DNA of 64,000 bases from Mycolicibacterium chubuense NBB4 (lineage in GTDB: Bacteria; Actinomycetota; Actinomycetes; Mycobacteriales; Mycobacteriaceae), in assembly GCF_000266905.1 (NCBI RefSeq), contig NC_018022.1:310001-374000 (forward strand), written 5' to 3'. A program made the position numbers and the translations under genes. The notes below the pieces were generated by a model, which had not been told where the DNA came from, searched no databases, and saw only the letters and a program-made list of their open reading frames with translations. Positions 24,873 through 34,688 of this stretch are shown one piece after another. Each line of letters opens with the position of its first letter. The stretch's first letter is position 1.

Positions 24873-25646
24873 TCAGTGCAGAACAAGGGTGTCGACGAGG
24901 ACGTAGGCGGCGACGGCGAAGACGAGGTAGGCGAACCAGTGCTGGAGTCGGCTGGTGTCGACCTTGCTGCCAAGGTGCCCGGCGATGAGCGATCCAACGA
25001 TGGCGGTGCCGACGAACGCGGTCGTGATGCCCCAGTCGATGTGGGCGCCGTGTAGATGTGAGAACAGTGCTGCTGCGGAGTTCGCGGTGATGATCAGCAG
25101 CGAGGTTCCTATGGCGATGGACATTTCCACGCCGAGCATCAACACCAGCGCGGGGATGATGAGGAAGCCGCCGCCGACGCCGAACAGTCCGGTCAGGAAG
25201 CCGACGACGAACCCGGCGGGGATGGAGCGAGGTGCACAGCGGCGCCAGTTGATTCCTTCGTTGTCGACCTTGCAGGCGGTGCCGGTGTCGCCGTTGTCGC
25301 GCAGCATCCGTGTCCCGGCGGCGATCATCACCACGGCGAACCCGATCATGATCGCCTGCTGTGGAAGGTGTTTCCCGACTGCGGTTCCGAGGAAGGTGGC
25401 GGGGATGCCGGCGGCGGCGAAGATGGCGGCCAGTCGCCATTGCACCTGATTGGCCCGCACCTTGGGCAGCGCACCCACCGCCGAGGCGACCGCGATGACG
25501 ACCAGCGAGACCGGGATGGCTTGGGCCACGTCCAATCCGAGGGCGTAGACCAGGACGGGTACGGCCAGGATTGATCCGCCGCCGCCGAGGAGTCCGAGCA
25601 GGACGCCGATGATGGCACCGAAGAGTAGTGACAGGCTGATGGTCAT
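24873..25646 (-). CDS. TauE/SafE-family sulfite/sulfur-compound exporter
   Basis: A polytopic membrane protein of 257 aa with two repeated halves, each beginning with the family glycine motif: FGAIIGVLLGLLGGGGSILAVPVLVYALGLD and GFVVGFLTGLFGVGGGFLIIPALVLMLG. Eight or so helices are apparent. Members export sulfite, sulfoacetate or take up sulfonates. Placement between DUF302 and a persulfide dioxygenase gene suggests export of sulfite or thiosulfate. A Cys-containing loop (GTACKVDNEG...RRCAPRS) separates the halves. Confidence 0.9.
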   Translation of the reverse strand: MTISLSLLFGAIIGVLLGLLGGGGSILAVPVLVYALGLDVAQAIPVSLVVIAVASAVGALPKVRANQVQWRLAAIFAAAGIPATFLGTAVGKHLPQQAIMIGFAVVMIAAGTRMLRDNGDTGTACKVDNEGINWRRCAPRSIPAGFVVGFLTGLFGVGGGFLIIPALVLMLGVEMSIAIGTSLLIITANSAAALFSHLHGAHIDWGITTAFVGTAIVGSLIAGHLGSKVDTSRLQHWFAYLVFAVAAYVLVDTLVLH

Positions 25647-25694
25647 GTCGTGGTCCGTAACCGGGTGCGTCGCCGCAGACCCTTGTCGGTCGTC

Positions 25695-26108
25695 TTAGTG
25701 GGTGCGGGGCGTGTCGCTGAGGGAATCGATGGCCGCCTGCAATTTCGCGGCGGCATCGTTCGCGACGCCGCGCAGTTTCGGTTCCTCGGACACCTGCACC
25801 ATCACCTGCGGGTCCATGGCGTCGATGATCACCGAACCCTGATGAGCCGCGTCAGCACGGACGACGACGTTGCACGGCAGTAGCAACCCGATCTGGCGGT
25901 CGGCGTTCATGGCGCGGTGCGCCAACGGCGGGTTGCACGCGCCGAGGATCAGGTAGTCCTCCATGTCTTCACCGAGTTTGGCCTTTAGGGTGGCCTTCAT
26001 GTCGATCTCGGTGAGCACGCCGAAACCCTGCTCCGACAGTGCCTCGCGTGTGCGTTCGACGGCATCGTCGAAGGTGGTGTGCAGTGTTGTCGACAGTGCG
26101 TAGTTCAT
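25695..26108 (-). CDS. DUF302-domain protein
   Basis: A 137-aa DUF302 protein: TTFDDAVERTREALSEQGFGVLTEIDMKATLKAKLGEDMEDYLILGACNPPLAHRAMNADRQIGLLLPCNVVVR is the family signature. The conserved Cys in GACNPPLA and LLPCNVVV are present. DUF302 proteins often lie in sulfur-oxidation and CstR-controlled clusters and probably bind a small ligand or persulfide, but activity is not established. It sits between the CstR-type regulator and the exporter; spacing of 35 bases on either side fits one operon. Confidence 0.9.
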   Translation of the reverse strand: MNYALSTTLHTTFDDAVERTREALSEQGFGVLTEIDMKATLKAKLGEDMEDYLILGACNPPLAHRAMNADRQIGLLLPCNVVVRADAAHQGSVIIDAMDPQVMVQVSEEPKLRGVANDAAAKLQAAIDSLSDTPRTH

Positions 26109-26143
26109 GTCAACTCCTTGTTTCGTGGATTTCATTCGGGGCC

Positions 26144-26467
<324 letters not shown>

Positions 26468-27670
26468 CTAGACGCGGCCCTTGAGCATGAGGTTCCAGTA
26501 CATGAATGGCAGTCCGTACTTCTTGAGGTACCAGTACGCGCGGTGCGGTGTCGTCGGGTCGAGGACGGGGATCGAGGGTTTCAGCGCCATGTCGTAGTCG
26601 AATTCGGCGAGGAGCATCGCGTGTGAGGAGGTGACGATCGGGCACGACGAGTAGCCGTCGTAGGTCGCGCTCAGCGGTCGCCTTTCGAGGTAGGCGCCGA
26701 TGTTGTCGACGACGGTGGGTGCCTGCTTGCGGATGGCGGCACCGGTCTTGGAGTTGGGCGAGGATGCGGCGTCGCCGAGGCTGAAGACGTTGGGGTGCCG
26801 GACGTGCTGCATGGTGTGCTTGTCGATGTCGACGTAGCCCGCGGCGTCCCCGGTCGACAGGGGGCTGGACTTGACCCAGTCCGGCGCCGATTGGCGCGGC
26901 ACCGCGTGCAGCACGTCGTAGGACAACATGGTGTCTGTTCCGCCGGCGGCCAGGCTGGTGACGGCGACCTTGCGTGAGGCGGCATCGACGGCGGTCACCT
27001 CGGAGTGGGTGTGCAGGGTGATGCCGTAGTCGGCGATCACGTCGTCGAGACTGTCGGCGATCGATGGGATCCCGAAGGGACGGGCACCCGGCATGACGAG
27101 GTGCACGTCGATGTCCTTGAGGACACCTTCTCGTCGCCAGTAGTCAGCGGCAAGGTAGGCGATCTTCTGCGGTGCGCCGGCACATTTGATCGCGCCGGAG
27201 GGAACGGTGAACACCGCGCTGCCCGATCGCAGGCCCCGGATGAAGTCCCAGGTGCGGGGGGCCAGATCGAACCGGTAGTTCGACGACACCCCGTCATGGC
27301 CCAGGGCCTGCTGGAGCCCCTCGGTGCTTTGCCAGTCGAGTTGGATGCCGGGACTCACGACGAGCAGGTCGTATTCGAAAGTGGCTCCGTCAGCGCAGGT
27401 GACCGTGTTGTTGTGGGGATCGAAGGCGATGGCGGCACTCATGATCCAGGTCGCACCCTTGGGCATGACCGAGGCTTCGGTGCGCGCGGTCGCCGACGCC
27501 TTGGCCTTGCCGCCCCCGACGAGAGTCCACAGCGGTTGGTAGTAGTGGGTGGTCGACGGCTCGATGACCGCGACGTCGGTGTAGCCCTTGCGAAGCAGGC
27601 GCGCCGCGACGGTGATGCCCGCCGTGCCGCCGCCGACGACGAGGATCTGGTGTCTTCCCGTGATGGTCAT
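26468..27670 (-). CDS. sqr: Sulfide:quinone oxidoreductase
   Basis: A 400-aa flavoprotein of the SQR family: FAD motif QILVVGGGTAGITVAARLLRKGYTDVAVIEPSTTHYYQPLWTLVGGG, active-site Cys in AIKCAGAPQKIAYLAADYW, and a second FAD contact VFSLGDAASSPNSKTGAAIRKQAP. Another Cys near the end (GYSSCPIVTSS) may serve as the partner thiol. It oxidises sulfide at the membrane surface to sulfane sulfur or persulfide and reduces quinone. The persulfide goes to the dioxygenase-rhodanese enzymes on either side. The C-terminal YWNLMLKGRV is a typical membrane-attachment tail. Confidence 0.9.
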   Translation of the reverse strand: MTITGRHQILVVGGGTAGITVAARLLRKGYTDVAVIEPSTTHYYQPLWTLVGGGKAKASATARTEASVMPKGATWIMSAAIAFDPHNNTVTCADGATFEYDLLVVSPGIQLDWQSTEGLQQALGHDGVSSNYRFDLAPRTWDFIRGLRSGSAVFTVPSGAIKCAGAPQKIAYLAADYWRREGVLKDIDVHLVMPGARPFGIPSIADSLDDVIADYGITLHTHSEVTAVDAASRKVAVTSLAAGGTDTMLSYDVLHAVPRQSAPDWVKSSPLSTGDAAGYVDIDKHTMQHVRHPNVFSLGDAASSPNSKTGAAIRKQAPTVVDNIGAYLERRPLSATYDGYSSCPIVTSSHAMLLAEFDYDMALKPSIPVLDPTTPHRAYWYLKKYGLPFMYWNLMLKGRV

Positions 27671-27709
27671 GATGTGTGGTCTCCTGGATCGTGGGGGCGG
27701 GTGGCGTGT

Positions 27710-29089
27710 TCAGGTGGTGTGCGCGGTGGCGGACCAGGCGCCGTAGCCGCCCAGGATGTCGCTCACGTCGGCGAATCCGTGGTGGCGCAACAGGCTTGCT
27801 GCGGCCGATGACCGGTATCCGCCTGCGCAGTACACGACGGTCGGCTTGGTGGCGTCGAGTTCACCAAGCCGGGCGGGCAGTTGGCCAACCGCGATGGTCG
27901 ACGCGTTCGGGATCGTTCCCGCGGCGACCTCGCCGGAGTTGCGGACGTCGACGACCTGCACGTCGAGGATGTGGGAGCGCCGATGGTCGAACGCGTCGGC
28001 GGTCAGGCGCGACGACGTCTCGACGTCGTCTTGGTGGGCGAACATCACCTCGTAGGGTTCGGACAGGTAGCCGATCACGCGGTCGAATCCGATGCGCGCC
28101 AGCCGGTTCTTGCCTTCGAGTTCCTGTCCGGGTTCGGTGAAGAGCACGATGTCGACGTCGGGCGGGAACAGGGAACCGGCGAACTCGGCGTAACGGCCCG
28201 CCAGGCCCACGTTGATCGCGTGCCGCAGATGCCCTAGGGCGAACTCCTCCGCGGTACGGCCGTCAAGCAGCATCGCGCCGCGGTCCATCCCGTCGCGCAC
28301 CTGCTGAAAGGTCATCGCCTTCGGCATCTGGGTCTCGTCGAGCAGCCCGCGGTCCTTGCCGTTGAGTAGCGCGTCGTAGCCGAAGTAGCCGGGCGCCGGC
28401 GGTTGCCCCTCGGAGACGAGCGCCATGAACGCCGCCTTGTCGGCAGCACGCAGCGCGTAGTTCGACGTCTTCTGCTCCCCGATGGTCGACCACAGCTCAG
28501 TCGAAAGGTTCTTGCCGCAGGACGAGCCGGCTCCGTGCGCGGGGAACACCCGAGTCGCGTCGGGCAGCGTCATCAGCCTGTCGTGTAGGGAGTCGTAGAG
28601 CTTGGCGGCCAGCTCCTCGCGGGTGAAGCCGACCGAGGCCAGTAGGTCGGGTCGACCGACATCCCCGATGAACAAGGTATCGCCGGTCAGCACGCCGTAG
28701 GGCACCTCGTCGGCCGGATGCTCATACACCACGACGCTCATCGACTCGGGGGTGTGGCCGGGAGTGTGCCGAAACTCCAGCGTCACCTCACCGAGTGCAT
28801 GGCGTTCACCATCGGTCAGACCCACCGACGCGAACTCGGTCTCAGCGACCGTCGAGTAGCCGATCCGCGCGCCCGTCGCCTCGGCCAGTTCCAGATGGCC
28901 CGACAGGAAGTCGGCGTGGAAGTGAGTCTCGATGACCAGTTCGATTCGCAGTCCGTGCCTTTCGGCGTCGGCGACGTACTCGGCGATGTCGCGTCGCGGG
29001 TCGACGACGACCGCGCGCCCGGTGGATTCGTCGCCGACCAGATACGACGCCTGCGACAGGCAATCGAGGTAGTACTGCTGGAAGATCAT
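27710..29089 (-). CDS. Persulfide dioxygenase with tandem rhodanese domains
   Basis: A 459-aa enzyme: metallo-beta-lactamase domain with IETHFHADFLSGHLELA, FRHTPGHTPESM, LTGDTLFIGDVGRPDL and FPAHGAGSSCGKN. Two rhodanese-like domains follow, the first without the Cys (AMLLDGRTAEEFALGHLRHA), the second with active-site Cys in VVYCAGGYRSSAAASLL. It is the first gene of the minus-strand sulfur operon and shares architecture with the 23467 enzyme. ATG 29089 has GAGGAAGAG before it; the frame is open slightly further upstream into the operator region. It oxidises persulfide to sulfite. Confidence 0.9.
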   Translation of the reverse strand: MIFQQYYLDCLSQASYLVGDESTGRAVVVDPRRDIAEYVADAERHGLRIELVIETHFHADFLSGHLELAEATGARIGYSTVAETEFASVGLTDGERHALGEVTLEFRHTPGHTPESMSVVVYEHPADEVPYGVLTGDTLFIGDVGRPDLLASVGFTREELAAKLYDSLHDRLMTLPDATRVFPAHGAGSSCGKNLSTELWSTIGEQKTSNYALRAADKAAFMALVSEGQPPAPGYFGYDALLNGKDRGLLDETQMPKAMTFQQVRDGMDRGAMLLDGRTAEEFALGHLRHAINVGLAGRYAEFAGSLFPPDVDIVLFTEPGQELEGKNRLARIGFDRVIGYLSEPYEVMFAHQDDVETSSRLTADAFDHRRSHILDVQVVDVRNSGEVAAGTIPNASTIAVGQLPARLGELDATKPTVVYCAGGYRSSAAASLLRHHGFADVSDILGGYGAWSATAHTT

Positions 29090-29133
29090 CTCTTCCTCCT
29101 TCAGCTCGGAACTTCGATGTCCCCAATCGTGAC

Positions 29134-29242
29134 ACATACCCCATGGGGTATGTCAAGGTACCCGGTGGGGTATCGCTCACTTGTTGACAATACCCATGGG
29201 GGTATGCCTATCGTGAACCACCCCATATACCCCCGGCGGTAT
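29134..29242. promoter_or_regulatory. Four CstR/CsoR-type operators in divergent promoter
   Basis: Four related dyads lie between the divergent genes. ACATACCCCATGGGGTATGT (29134-29153) is a perfect 20-bp palindrome. TACCCGGTGGGGTA lies at 29159-29172, ATACCCATGGGGGTAT at 29190-29205 and ATACCCCCGGCGGTAT at 29227-29242. The TACCCC/GGGGTA form is that of CsoR/CstR operators. Centre spacings are about 22, 32 and 37 bases. They would let the CstR-type proteins repress both the minus-strand operon and the rightward rhodanese gene. Confidence 0.85.
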
Positions 29243-29296
29243 CTATGACTTGAGTCGCCTTCGCCACCGGGTGCCACCCAGAGGAAGGCCATCACC

Positions 29297-29902
29297 GTGA
29301 CCGCTGCAGCCATCGACTCCCATCACCTCAACGAGCTGTTGGGCTCATCAAGTCCGCCCCAGGTCATCGACGTTCGGTCGCCCGGAGAATTCGAGACCAC
29401 CCACATCGCTGGCACACTGAACGTCCCTACGGATCTGTTACAGCAGCACCGTGACGAACTCGTCGCTCATCTCACGCGCGACGTCGTCCTGGTCTGCCAT
29501 TCCGGACAGCGCGCGATGAAGGCCCAAGAGAGCTTGCGCACGTCGGGTTTCGACCACGCGCGCGTCCTCGTCGGTGGCGTCTCCGCGTGGGAGGCCGCCG
29601 GTTTCACGGTCAACCGCGGCAGACAGCGGTGGGGTCTCGAGCGGCAGGTGCGGCTGGTGGCCGGCTCCATCGTCATGACCAGCGTCCTGAGCAGCATCGC
29701 CGCACCCCGCCTCAAGTGGATCGCTGCCGCCATCGGCGGCGGACTGACCGTCGCATCCCTCACCAACACCTGCGCCATGGGGATGGCGCTGGCCAAGCTG
29801 CCCTACAACAGCAGCGCCACCCCCGACGCCCGCACCGTCATCTCCCAGCTCGCAGGGTCGTCCGTAGAGCGGAAAGGTCAGTTGACCGGGCAGCTCGACT
29901 AA
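29297..29902 (+). CDS. Rhodanese-DUF2892 membrane protein
   Basis: A 201-aa protein with an N-terminal rhodanese domain (VIDVRSPGEFETTHIAGTLNVP; active-site loop VCHSGQRAMKA) and a C-terminal pair of membrane helices (LVAGSIVMTSVLSSIAAPRLKWIAAAIGGGLTVASLTNTCAMGMALAKLPYN) of the DUF2892/YgaP type. YgaP-like proteins transfer sulfane sulfur at the membrane. GTG 29297 follows GAGGAAGG. It is divergent from the persulfide dioxygenase across the four operators and therefore likely co-induced by persulfide stress. Confidence 0.88.
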   Translation: MTAAAIDSHHLNELLGSSSPPQVIDVRSPGEFETTHIAGTLNVPTDLLQQHRDELVAHLTRDVVLVCHSGQRAMKAQESLRTSGFDHARVLVGGVSAWEAAGFTVNRGRQRWGLERQVRLVAGSIVMTSVLSSIAAPRLKWIAAAIGGGLTVASLTNTCAMGMALAKLPYNSSATPDARTVISQLAGSSVERKGQLTGQLD

Positions 29903-29956
29903 CGCGCTGCGGGCCTCGTCACGCTGCTGTTATCAGGGGCGTGACGAGGCCGCCTG

Positions 29957-30515
<559 letters not shown>

Positions 30516-30607
30516 GTTGGCGTCGGCGAAAGGAACGTGGGGATGGCTGTCGAGATCGACTGGTCAACATCGGTCAGACCGGCGACATAACGGGAGCTAA
30601 CCTCAGC

Positions 30608-33121
30608 TCATTGAGGTCTCTGCCCGGCAAACGGATTGGTGTTGTGTGAAAGCCGTTGCTGTGCCTCGGATTGTCGGATGCGCAGATGCTTGAGGCTTTC
30701 TTCCAACGCGGCGACCTCACCGAGCCACGCGCGATCCTTGGCTTCGACGAGGCGCTCTTCGACGTTCTCGGTCATCTCGGTGATGCGTCCTAGCTGGGCG
30801 GGGTCGACGCGCAGGAACCGGCATCGCGTGCAGGCGTGTTCGTGGACGCAGGGTGTGCCGTAAGGGCGGTGGCACTCCCCGAGCGCTACCCGGCGCAACA
30901 GGAAGTGCTGCTCGAAGTCTGCCCATTCATCGCCGTCGGCGACGCGCCCCTCCTCAAACGGCCGCAGGTGACGGCGGCGCTCGATGTACGCCTGGTGGGC
31001 GGTGACGATGTGCTCGGGGAATACCGCAGTGTAGCCCCGGGTGGTGTCGAGATTCAGATGTCCCAACAGGGCCGCGGCGATGTGCAGCGGCAGGCCGTTG
31101 TTGACCGCGTCGGTGGCGAACAGTCGGCGAAAGTCGTGCGGGGTGAAGTGCACCGGCACACCGGCATCAGTCAGCCCAGCCACCTGCGCGATATGTATCA
31201 GTATCTGGCGTACATAGTTGCGGCCCAGCACCTCATGGCGGGTACCCAGCGGTCGGGCGAACAGGTGCGGGAACGGCTGACTGTGCACCTTGTCGTTGGT
31301 GTCGTAGGCGATCGACAGCGGCACTCGGTCCTGGCCTGCCTTCGCGCGGCGCAGCACCTCCAACAGCACCTGCACCAGCTCCGGGGTCATTGGGATGAGC
31401 CGCTCGCAGTCCGTCTTGGACGGGACGACGTGCAGCAGTGGCACCAGTGTTGAGGTGGATGCGGCGGTGTAGTGCCGCAGCGACAGCTGGGTCAGTTCCA
31501 GCAGTTCTTCGATCCGGATACCTGTGTGGCGCAGCGTCTCCACTACTGCCCAGCCCCAGAATCCCTCTTCCTCGACCGCGGTCACGTCGATGCGCTGCGC
31601 TGTTCCGCGGATCCACACCGGTTGTTGTTGACCCGGTGCCAGCACGGCCCAGATGCGGGCGGGTGCGTCGCCGTCGCGGCGCAGCGGAGGGCTGTGGCGT
31701 AGGAAGGTGACGCCCTCGACGACGAACTGCTCGTCGTGGGCGCATGCCAGGGCGGCCTGCAGGAAGGTTGTCGTGCGGTCCTTTTGGGCGGCCACGGTGG
31801 AGATCAGCGCGGGGAGCAGGGGTGTCAACATCCGGGTGCGGTCCTGCATCGTGGCCTTCTGGCGGCGTTTCTCCTTCGCTGCGGCGCGGCTCAGGGATCG
31901 CGGCACCGGGCATGGCGCCACCCACACGCCCCAGCGGACCGGGTCGTCGTGCGACCACTCGGCCAGGTCGCGGTACATGCCGCGGATGGCGAACAGGATC
32001 GAGTGCTGCTCGCGGCGTGGGCGCCCATTGGTGGTCAACGCCAGACGTTCCCGCCACGCCGCCACCACGTCCGCGGCCAGCGACAAGTCGGCCTGGTCGG
32101 GGTTGATCTGCAGGATCTCCCACCAGAACAACCGGGCAAGCCGGTAGGCCAGCCCTTCCAAGGAGCTGTAGTCCATGCCGGGCTTGATCTCCTCGAGGTA
32201 GTCGACCAGCAGGTTGCGCACCCCGGAGGCCGGGATGCCGTAGCGGTCGACCAGCGTCGCGGCGTTGTGCTGGCGGGAATTGCCGCGCGCGGACCACGTC
32301 GCTCGCAACGTCGGCGCCTCACCAGCCAAGGGACCGAGCGCCACCAACAACTCCCAGAGGAGGTGTTCGCGGCGCTGCCGCCCCGAAGTTCGCACCACGT
32401 CGGCGTAGAACAGCAGATCGTCACCACAGATTTGACCGATGTCCTTGCCAGTGCGCATCATCACCCGCGTCAACGCCTTTTCGGCGTCGGCTTGATACTT
32501 GGGCACAGTGCCCTGGTAGGCGGGTAGCTCGCGCAGGCGATCCACGTCCGGTCCGCCGTTGCGCTGCAGAAACCTTCGCAGATTTACTCGCTGCTTGGAG
32601 TCCAGTATCCAGCTGTAGGACGGCCGAAAAACACGGACCTGAATCAGCGCGTTGACCGCCATCAACGTCGGTGACCACCGGTCGTGGTGAGGCAGCGCGT
32701 CATGGAGAAACCAGGAACGCGGTGCCGCGTCATAGCCGCTGGCCAGCCAGCGCTGTTCCCAAGTCTCACCGGGATATCGCTCCAGCACGCCAAGCAGCAC
32801 TTGCGTTCCGCCCACAATCATCTGGCGTTGCTTGTAATGAAGGTCCCGCCGGTGGTCGGCGACGACGTGACACAGCTCCTCAATGCTCAGTAACTGCATC
32901 GCCTCGCCGCGTGCGCCCTCAGGCAATGCTGGCGGCGCGAGATTGGCGTCATACCCCGACAGCAGCCGGGCATTCCCGGCCGGACCGTACCGGCTGTCGG
33001 GCGCGATTGCCTGCAAAAGCGGTGACCCAGGCCGCGACATCAGTTGCACCGCGGGACTGGTCGCGCTGCGCGTCGCTGCGGCCTGCTGGCGTGCCGGCGA
33101 CCGGGTGTCCTCGTCGCTCAC
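30608..33121 (-). CDS. Tyrosine recombinase, second of a coupled pair (837 aa)
   Basis: A large phage-integrase-family recombinase. The C-terminal third carries the catalytic residues: Arg in LRHTGIRIEELLELTQL, HDFRRLFATDAVNNG (H-x-x-R) and LLGHLNLDTTRGYTAVF (GH and Tyr). A Cys cluster near the end (CVHEHACTRCRFLRV) parallels that of the other large recombinases here. The 500-residue N-terminal part has no recognised domain. ATG overlaps the stop of the upstream recombinase (ATGA), so the two are coupled. It lies just beyond the sulfur cluster, whose arrival it may explain. Confidence 0.87.
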   Translation of the reverse strand: MSDEDTRSPARQQAAATRSATSPAVQLMSRPGSPLLQAIAPDSRYGPAGNARLLSGYDANLAPPALPEGARGEAMQLLSIEELCHVVADHRRDLHYKQRQMIVGGTQVLLGVLERYPGETWEQRWLASGYDAAPRSWFLHDALPHHDRWSPTLMAVNALIQVRVFRPSYSWILDSKQRVNLRRFLQRNGGPDVDRLRELPAYQGTVPKYQADAEKALTRVMMRTGKDIGQICGDDLLFYADVVRTSGRQRREHLLWELLVALGPLAGEAPTLRATWSARGNSRQHNAATLVDRYGIPASGVRNLLVDYLEEIKPGMDYSSLEGLAYRLARLFWWEILQINPDQADLSLAADVVAAWRERLALTTNGRPRREQHSILFAIRGMYRDLAEWSHDDPVRWGVWVAPCPVPRSLSRAAAKEKRRQKATMQDRTRMLTPLLPALISTVAAQKDRTTTFLQAALACAHDEQFVVEGVTFLRHSPPLRRDGDAPARIWAVLAPGQQQPVWIRGTAQRIDVTAVEEEGFWGWAVVETLRHTGIRIEELLELTQLSLRHYTAASTSTLVPLLHVVPSKTDCERLIPMTPELVQVLLEVLRRAKAGQDRVPLSIAYDTNDKVHSQPFPHLFARPLGTRHEVLGRNYVRQILIHIAQVAGLTDAGVPVHFTPHDFRRLFATDAVNNGLPLHIAAALLGHLNLDTTRGYTAVFPEHIVTAHQAYIERRRHLRPFEEGRVADGDEWADFEQHFLLRRVALGECHRPYGTPCVHEHACTRCRFLRVDPAQLGRITEMTENVEERLVEAKDRAWLGEVAALEESLKHLRIRQSEAQQRLSHNTNPFAGQRPQ

Positions 33122-34332
33122 CCCGGCAGTCCCAACAGTTCCCGCACAGCGGCTACGTCGTAGGCCGGCTCGATCGTTGCTGCCTCGGCCTTAGGCCGGG
33201 CGTGGTGCTCGAGAACTTTGCCAATCAGATCCTCCAGACGCGGCTGGGTGTAGATCTGAGTGGTCGTGACGCTGGCGTGGCGCAGCACGGTTTGCACGTC
33301 GACCAGAGTGAACGCAGGGTCGGCCAGCATCCGCGCAGCGGCGGTGTGGCGGAAATCGTGAAGCGACCAGTTCGCGCCCAAGCACGCATTCGCGCGGCGC
33401 AGCACCGCACGCATCGCGTGATAGGTCAACGGCGCCGCCTTCGAGCGACGCGTCCACCACACCGGTCCGCCGGGACTGGTTGGCGGCTGCTCGGCCAGAT
33501 ACAACGCCAGCCACACGAACGAGTCCACCGACGCTGGCACCGTCTCCCGCGCTCGACTGCCCTTGCTGGTCACCGTGATCGTGTAGCGGCCGGCATCCAG
33601 GTCACCGTGCCGCAGCCCCAGCAACTCCGAGGCCCGCACGCCCGAGGACAAGTAGAAGCTAATTAGCGCCCGGTCGCGATTGCTGCGCAACGCGGCGAAC
33701 AACTCCGCCGCCGCGTCATCGGGGATGGCGCGCCAGACTGGGCGGGGAGTCTTCTGCCGATAGTTCGCTCGCCGCACGATGAGGAAGTCCTCCATCGGAT
33801 TGTGATGTGCGTGCGGCCGACCACCACGCCGAACACGTTGCGCAGGAACCGGATTAATTAATGGCCCGACATTGGCGGCGCACGCATGCTCATAGAACCC
33901 GAACAGCACCGACAACTGATGATTGATGGTGCGAGCCGCGTAATTCGACGACAACTCCGCCTTTCCAGTCACCGCGTTGACCGACCCCGGCGGCGGCCGA
34001 TCCGGCCGCCGGTGCAGGCGCTGCGGATTCGGAGCATCCCGCAGATGCTCTACGAACGCGCGAACATCGACGCGTTCGGCCTGCTCCCATCCGATCAGCC
34101 GGTCGTGCAGGAAACGGAACCACCGCAGGAGATCGAACGCGTAACTGCGGAGCGTGAGCGGACTGCAATCCGACGCCGCGAGTTCTCGAAGGTACGACGA
34201 GGCGCCAAGGTGCTCGACATCGGGAAAGATCACCCGCCACGGCAATCCGCTCGGCGCCGACTCCACCCGACCCTCTACTACCATCGTTTGATCCTCCGCC
34301 CGCAGCCCCGCTCGGTTCGCGAAACTCGCCAA
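33118..34332 (-). CDS. Tyrosine recombinase, first of a coupled pair (404 aa)
   Basis: A phage-integrase-family recombinase of ordinary size. An N-terminal core-binding domain (YLRELAASDCSPLTLRSYAFDLLRWFRFLHDRL) precedes the catalytic domain with SSGVRASELLGLRHGDLD (Arg), HDFRHTAAARML (H-x-x-R) and LRHASVTTTQIYTQPRLEDL (Tyr). It leads the two-gene minus-strand operon. The pair differs in sequence from the trio at 3127-8518, so it belongs to a separate element. I could not find paired ends for it in the flanking DNA. Confidence 0.88.
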   Translation of the reverse strand: MASFANRAGLRAEDQTMVVEGRVESAPSGLPWRVIFPDVEHLGASSYLRELAASDCSPLTLRSYAFDLLRWFRFLHDRLIGWEQAERVDVRAFVEHLRDAPNPQRLHRRPDRPPPGSVNAVTGKAELSSNYAARTINHQLSVLFGFYEHACAANVGPLINPVPAQRVRRGGRPHAHHNPMEDFLIVRRANYRQKTPRPVWRAIPDDAAAELFAALRSNRDRALISFYLSSGVRASELLGLRHGDLDAGRYTITVTSKGSRARETVPASVDSFVWLALYLAEQPPTSPGGPVWWTRRSKAAPLTYHAMRAVLRRANACLGANWSLHDFRHTAAARMLADPAFTLVDVQTVLRHASVTTTQIYTQPRLEDLIGKVLEHHARPKAEAATIEPAYDVAAVRELLGLPG

Positions 34333-34469
34333 AGTTCAGTCAACTAGTCGCGGGATCTGCGTCGTCGAAGACGTGGTGACGATCTTCACGCGAAACGGCG
34401 CCGACGTGTCTTCTCCAGGGGTCATTCTGTCCCTGACGCGCTTGTCGCTAGTCAGCGCGTTCCTTGCCT

Positions 34470-34667
34470 ATGAGTAAAGCGCCACACGTGTTGTGCACGT
34501 GAAGCTGTCGAGACCAGTCCGGCGGCAACAACCCCCCGAAGCCGAACCCGAAGACGGGTCGTAGCTTGGCTATCCGTCAGGCCGCTGGCCGCGCGGCCGT
34601 TACCGCCAGCAAGAAGACTGGGCGTCCCATTGATGCGCGAGTGCAGAAACTCGCAGACTCGCGGTAG
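34470..34667 (+). pseudogene. Small basic ORF interrupted by one TGA
   Basis: ATG 34470 reads MSKAPHVLCT, then TGA (34500-34502), then stays in the same frame through SCRDQSGGNNPPKPNPKTGRSLAIRQAAGRAAVTASKKTGRPIDARVQKLADSR to a TAG. The two parts together make a 65-codon basic ORF. A nonsense mutation in a small gene is the simplest explanation. The rest of the 34333-34688 gap shows nothing. Confidence 0.3.
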
Positions 34668-34688
34668 ACCTCGGCTCGCACCGTCACG

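Noticed and set aside
34500..34502. TGA as a selenocysteine codon
   Set aside because: No stem-loop characteristic of a bacterial SECIS element is evident right after it and no selenoprotein family matches; nonsense mutation is simpler.
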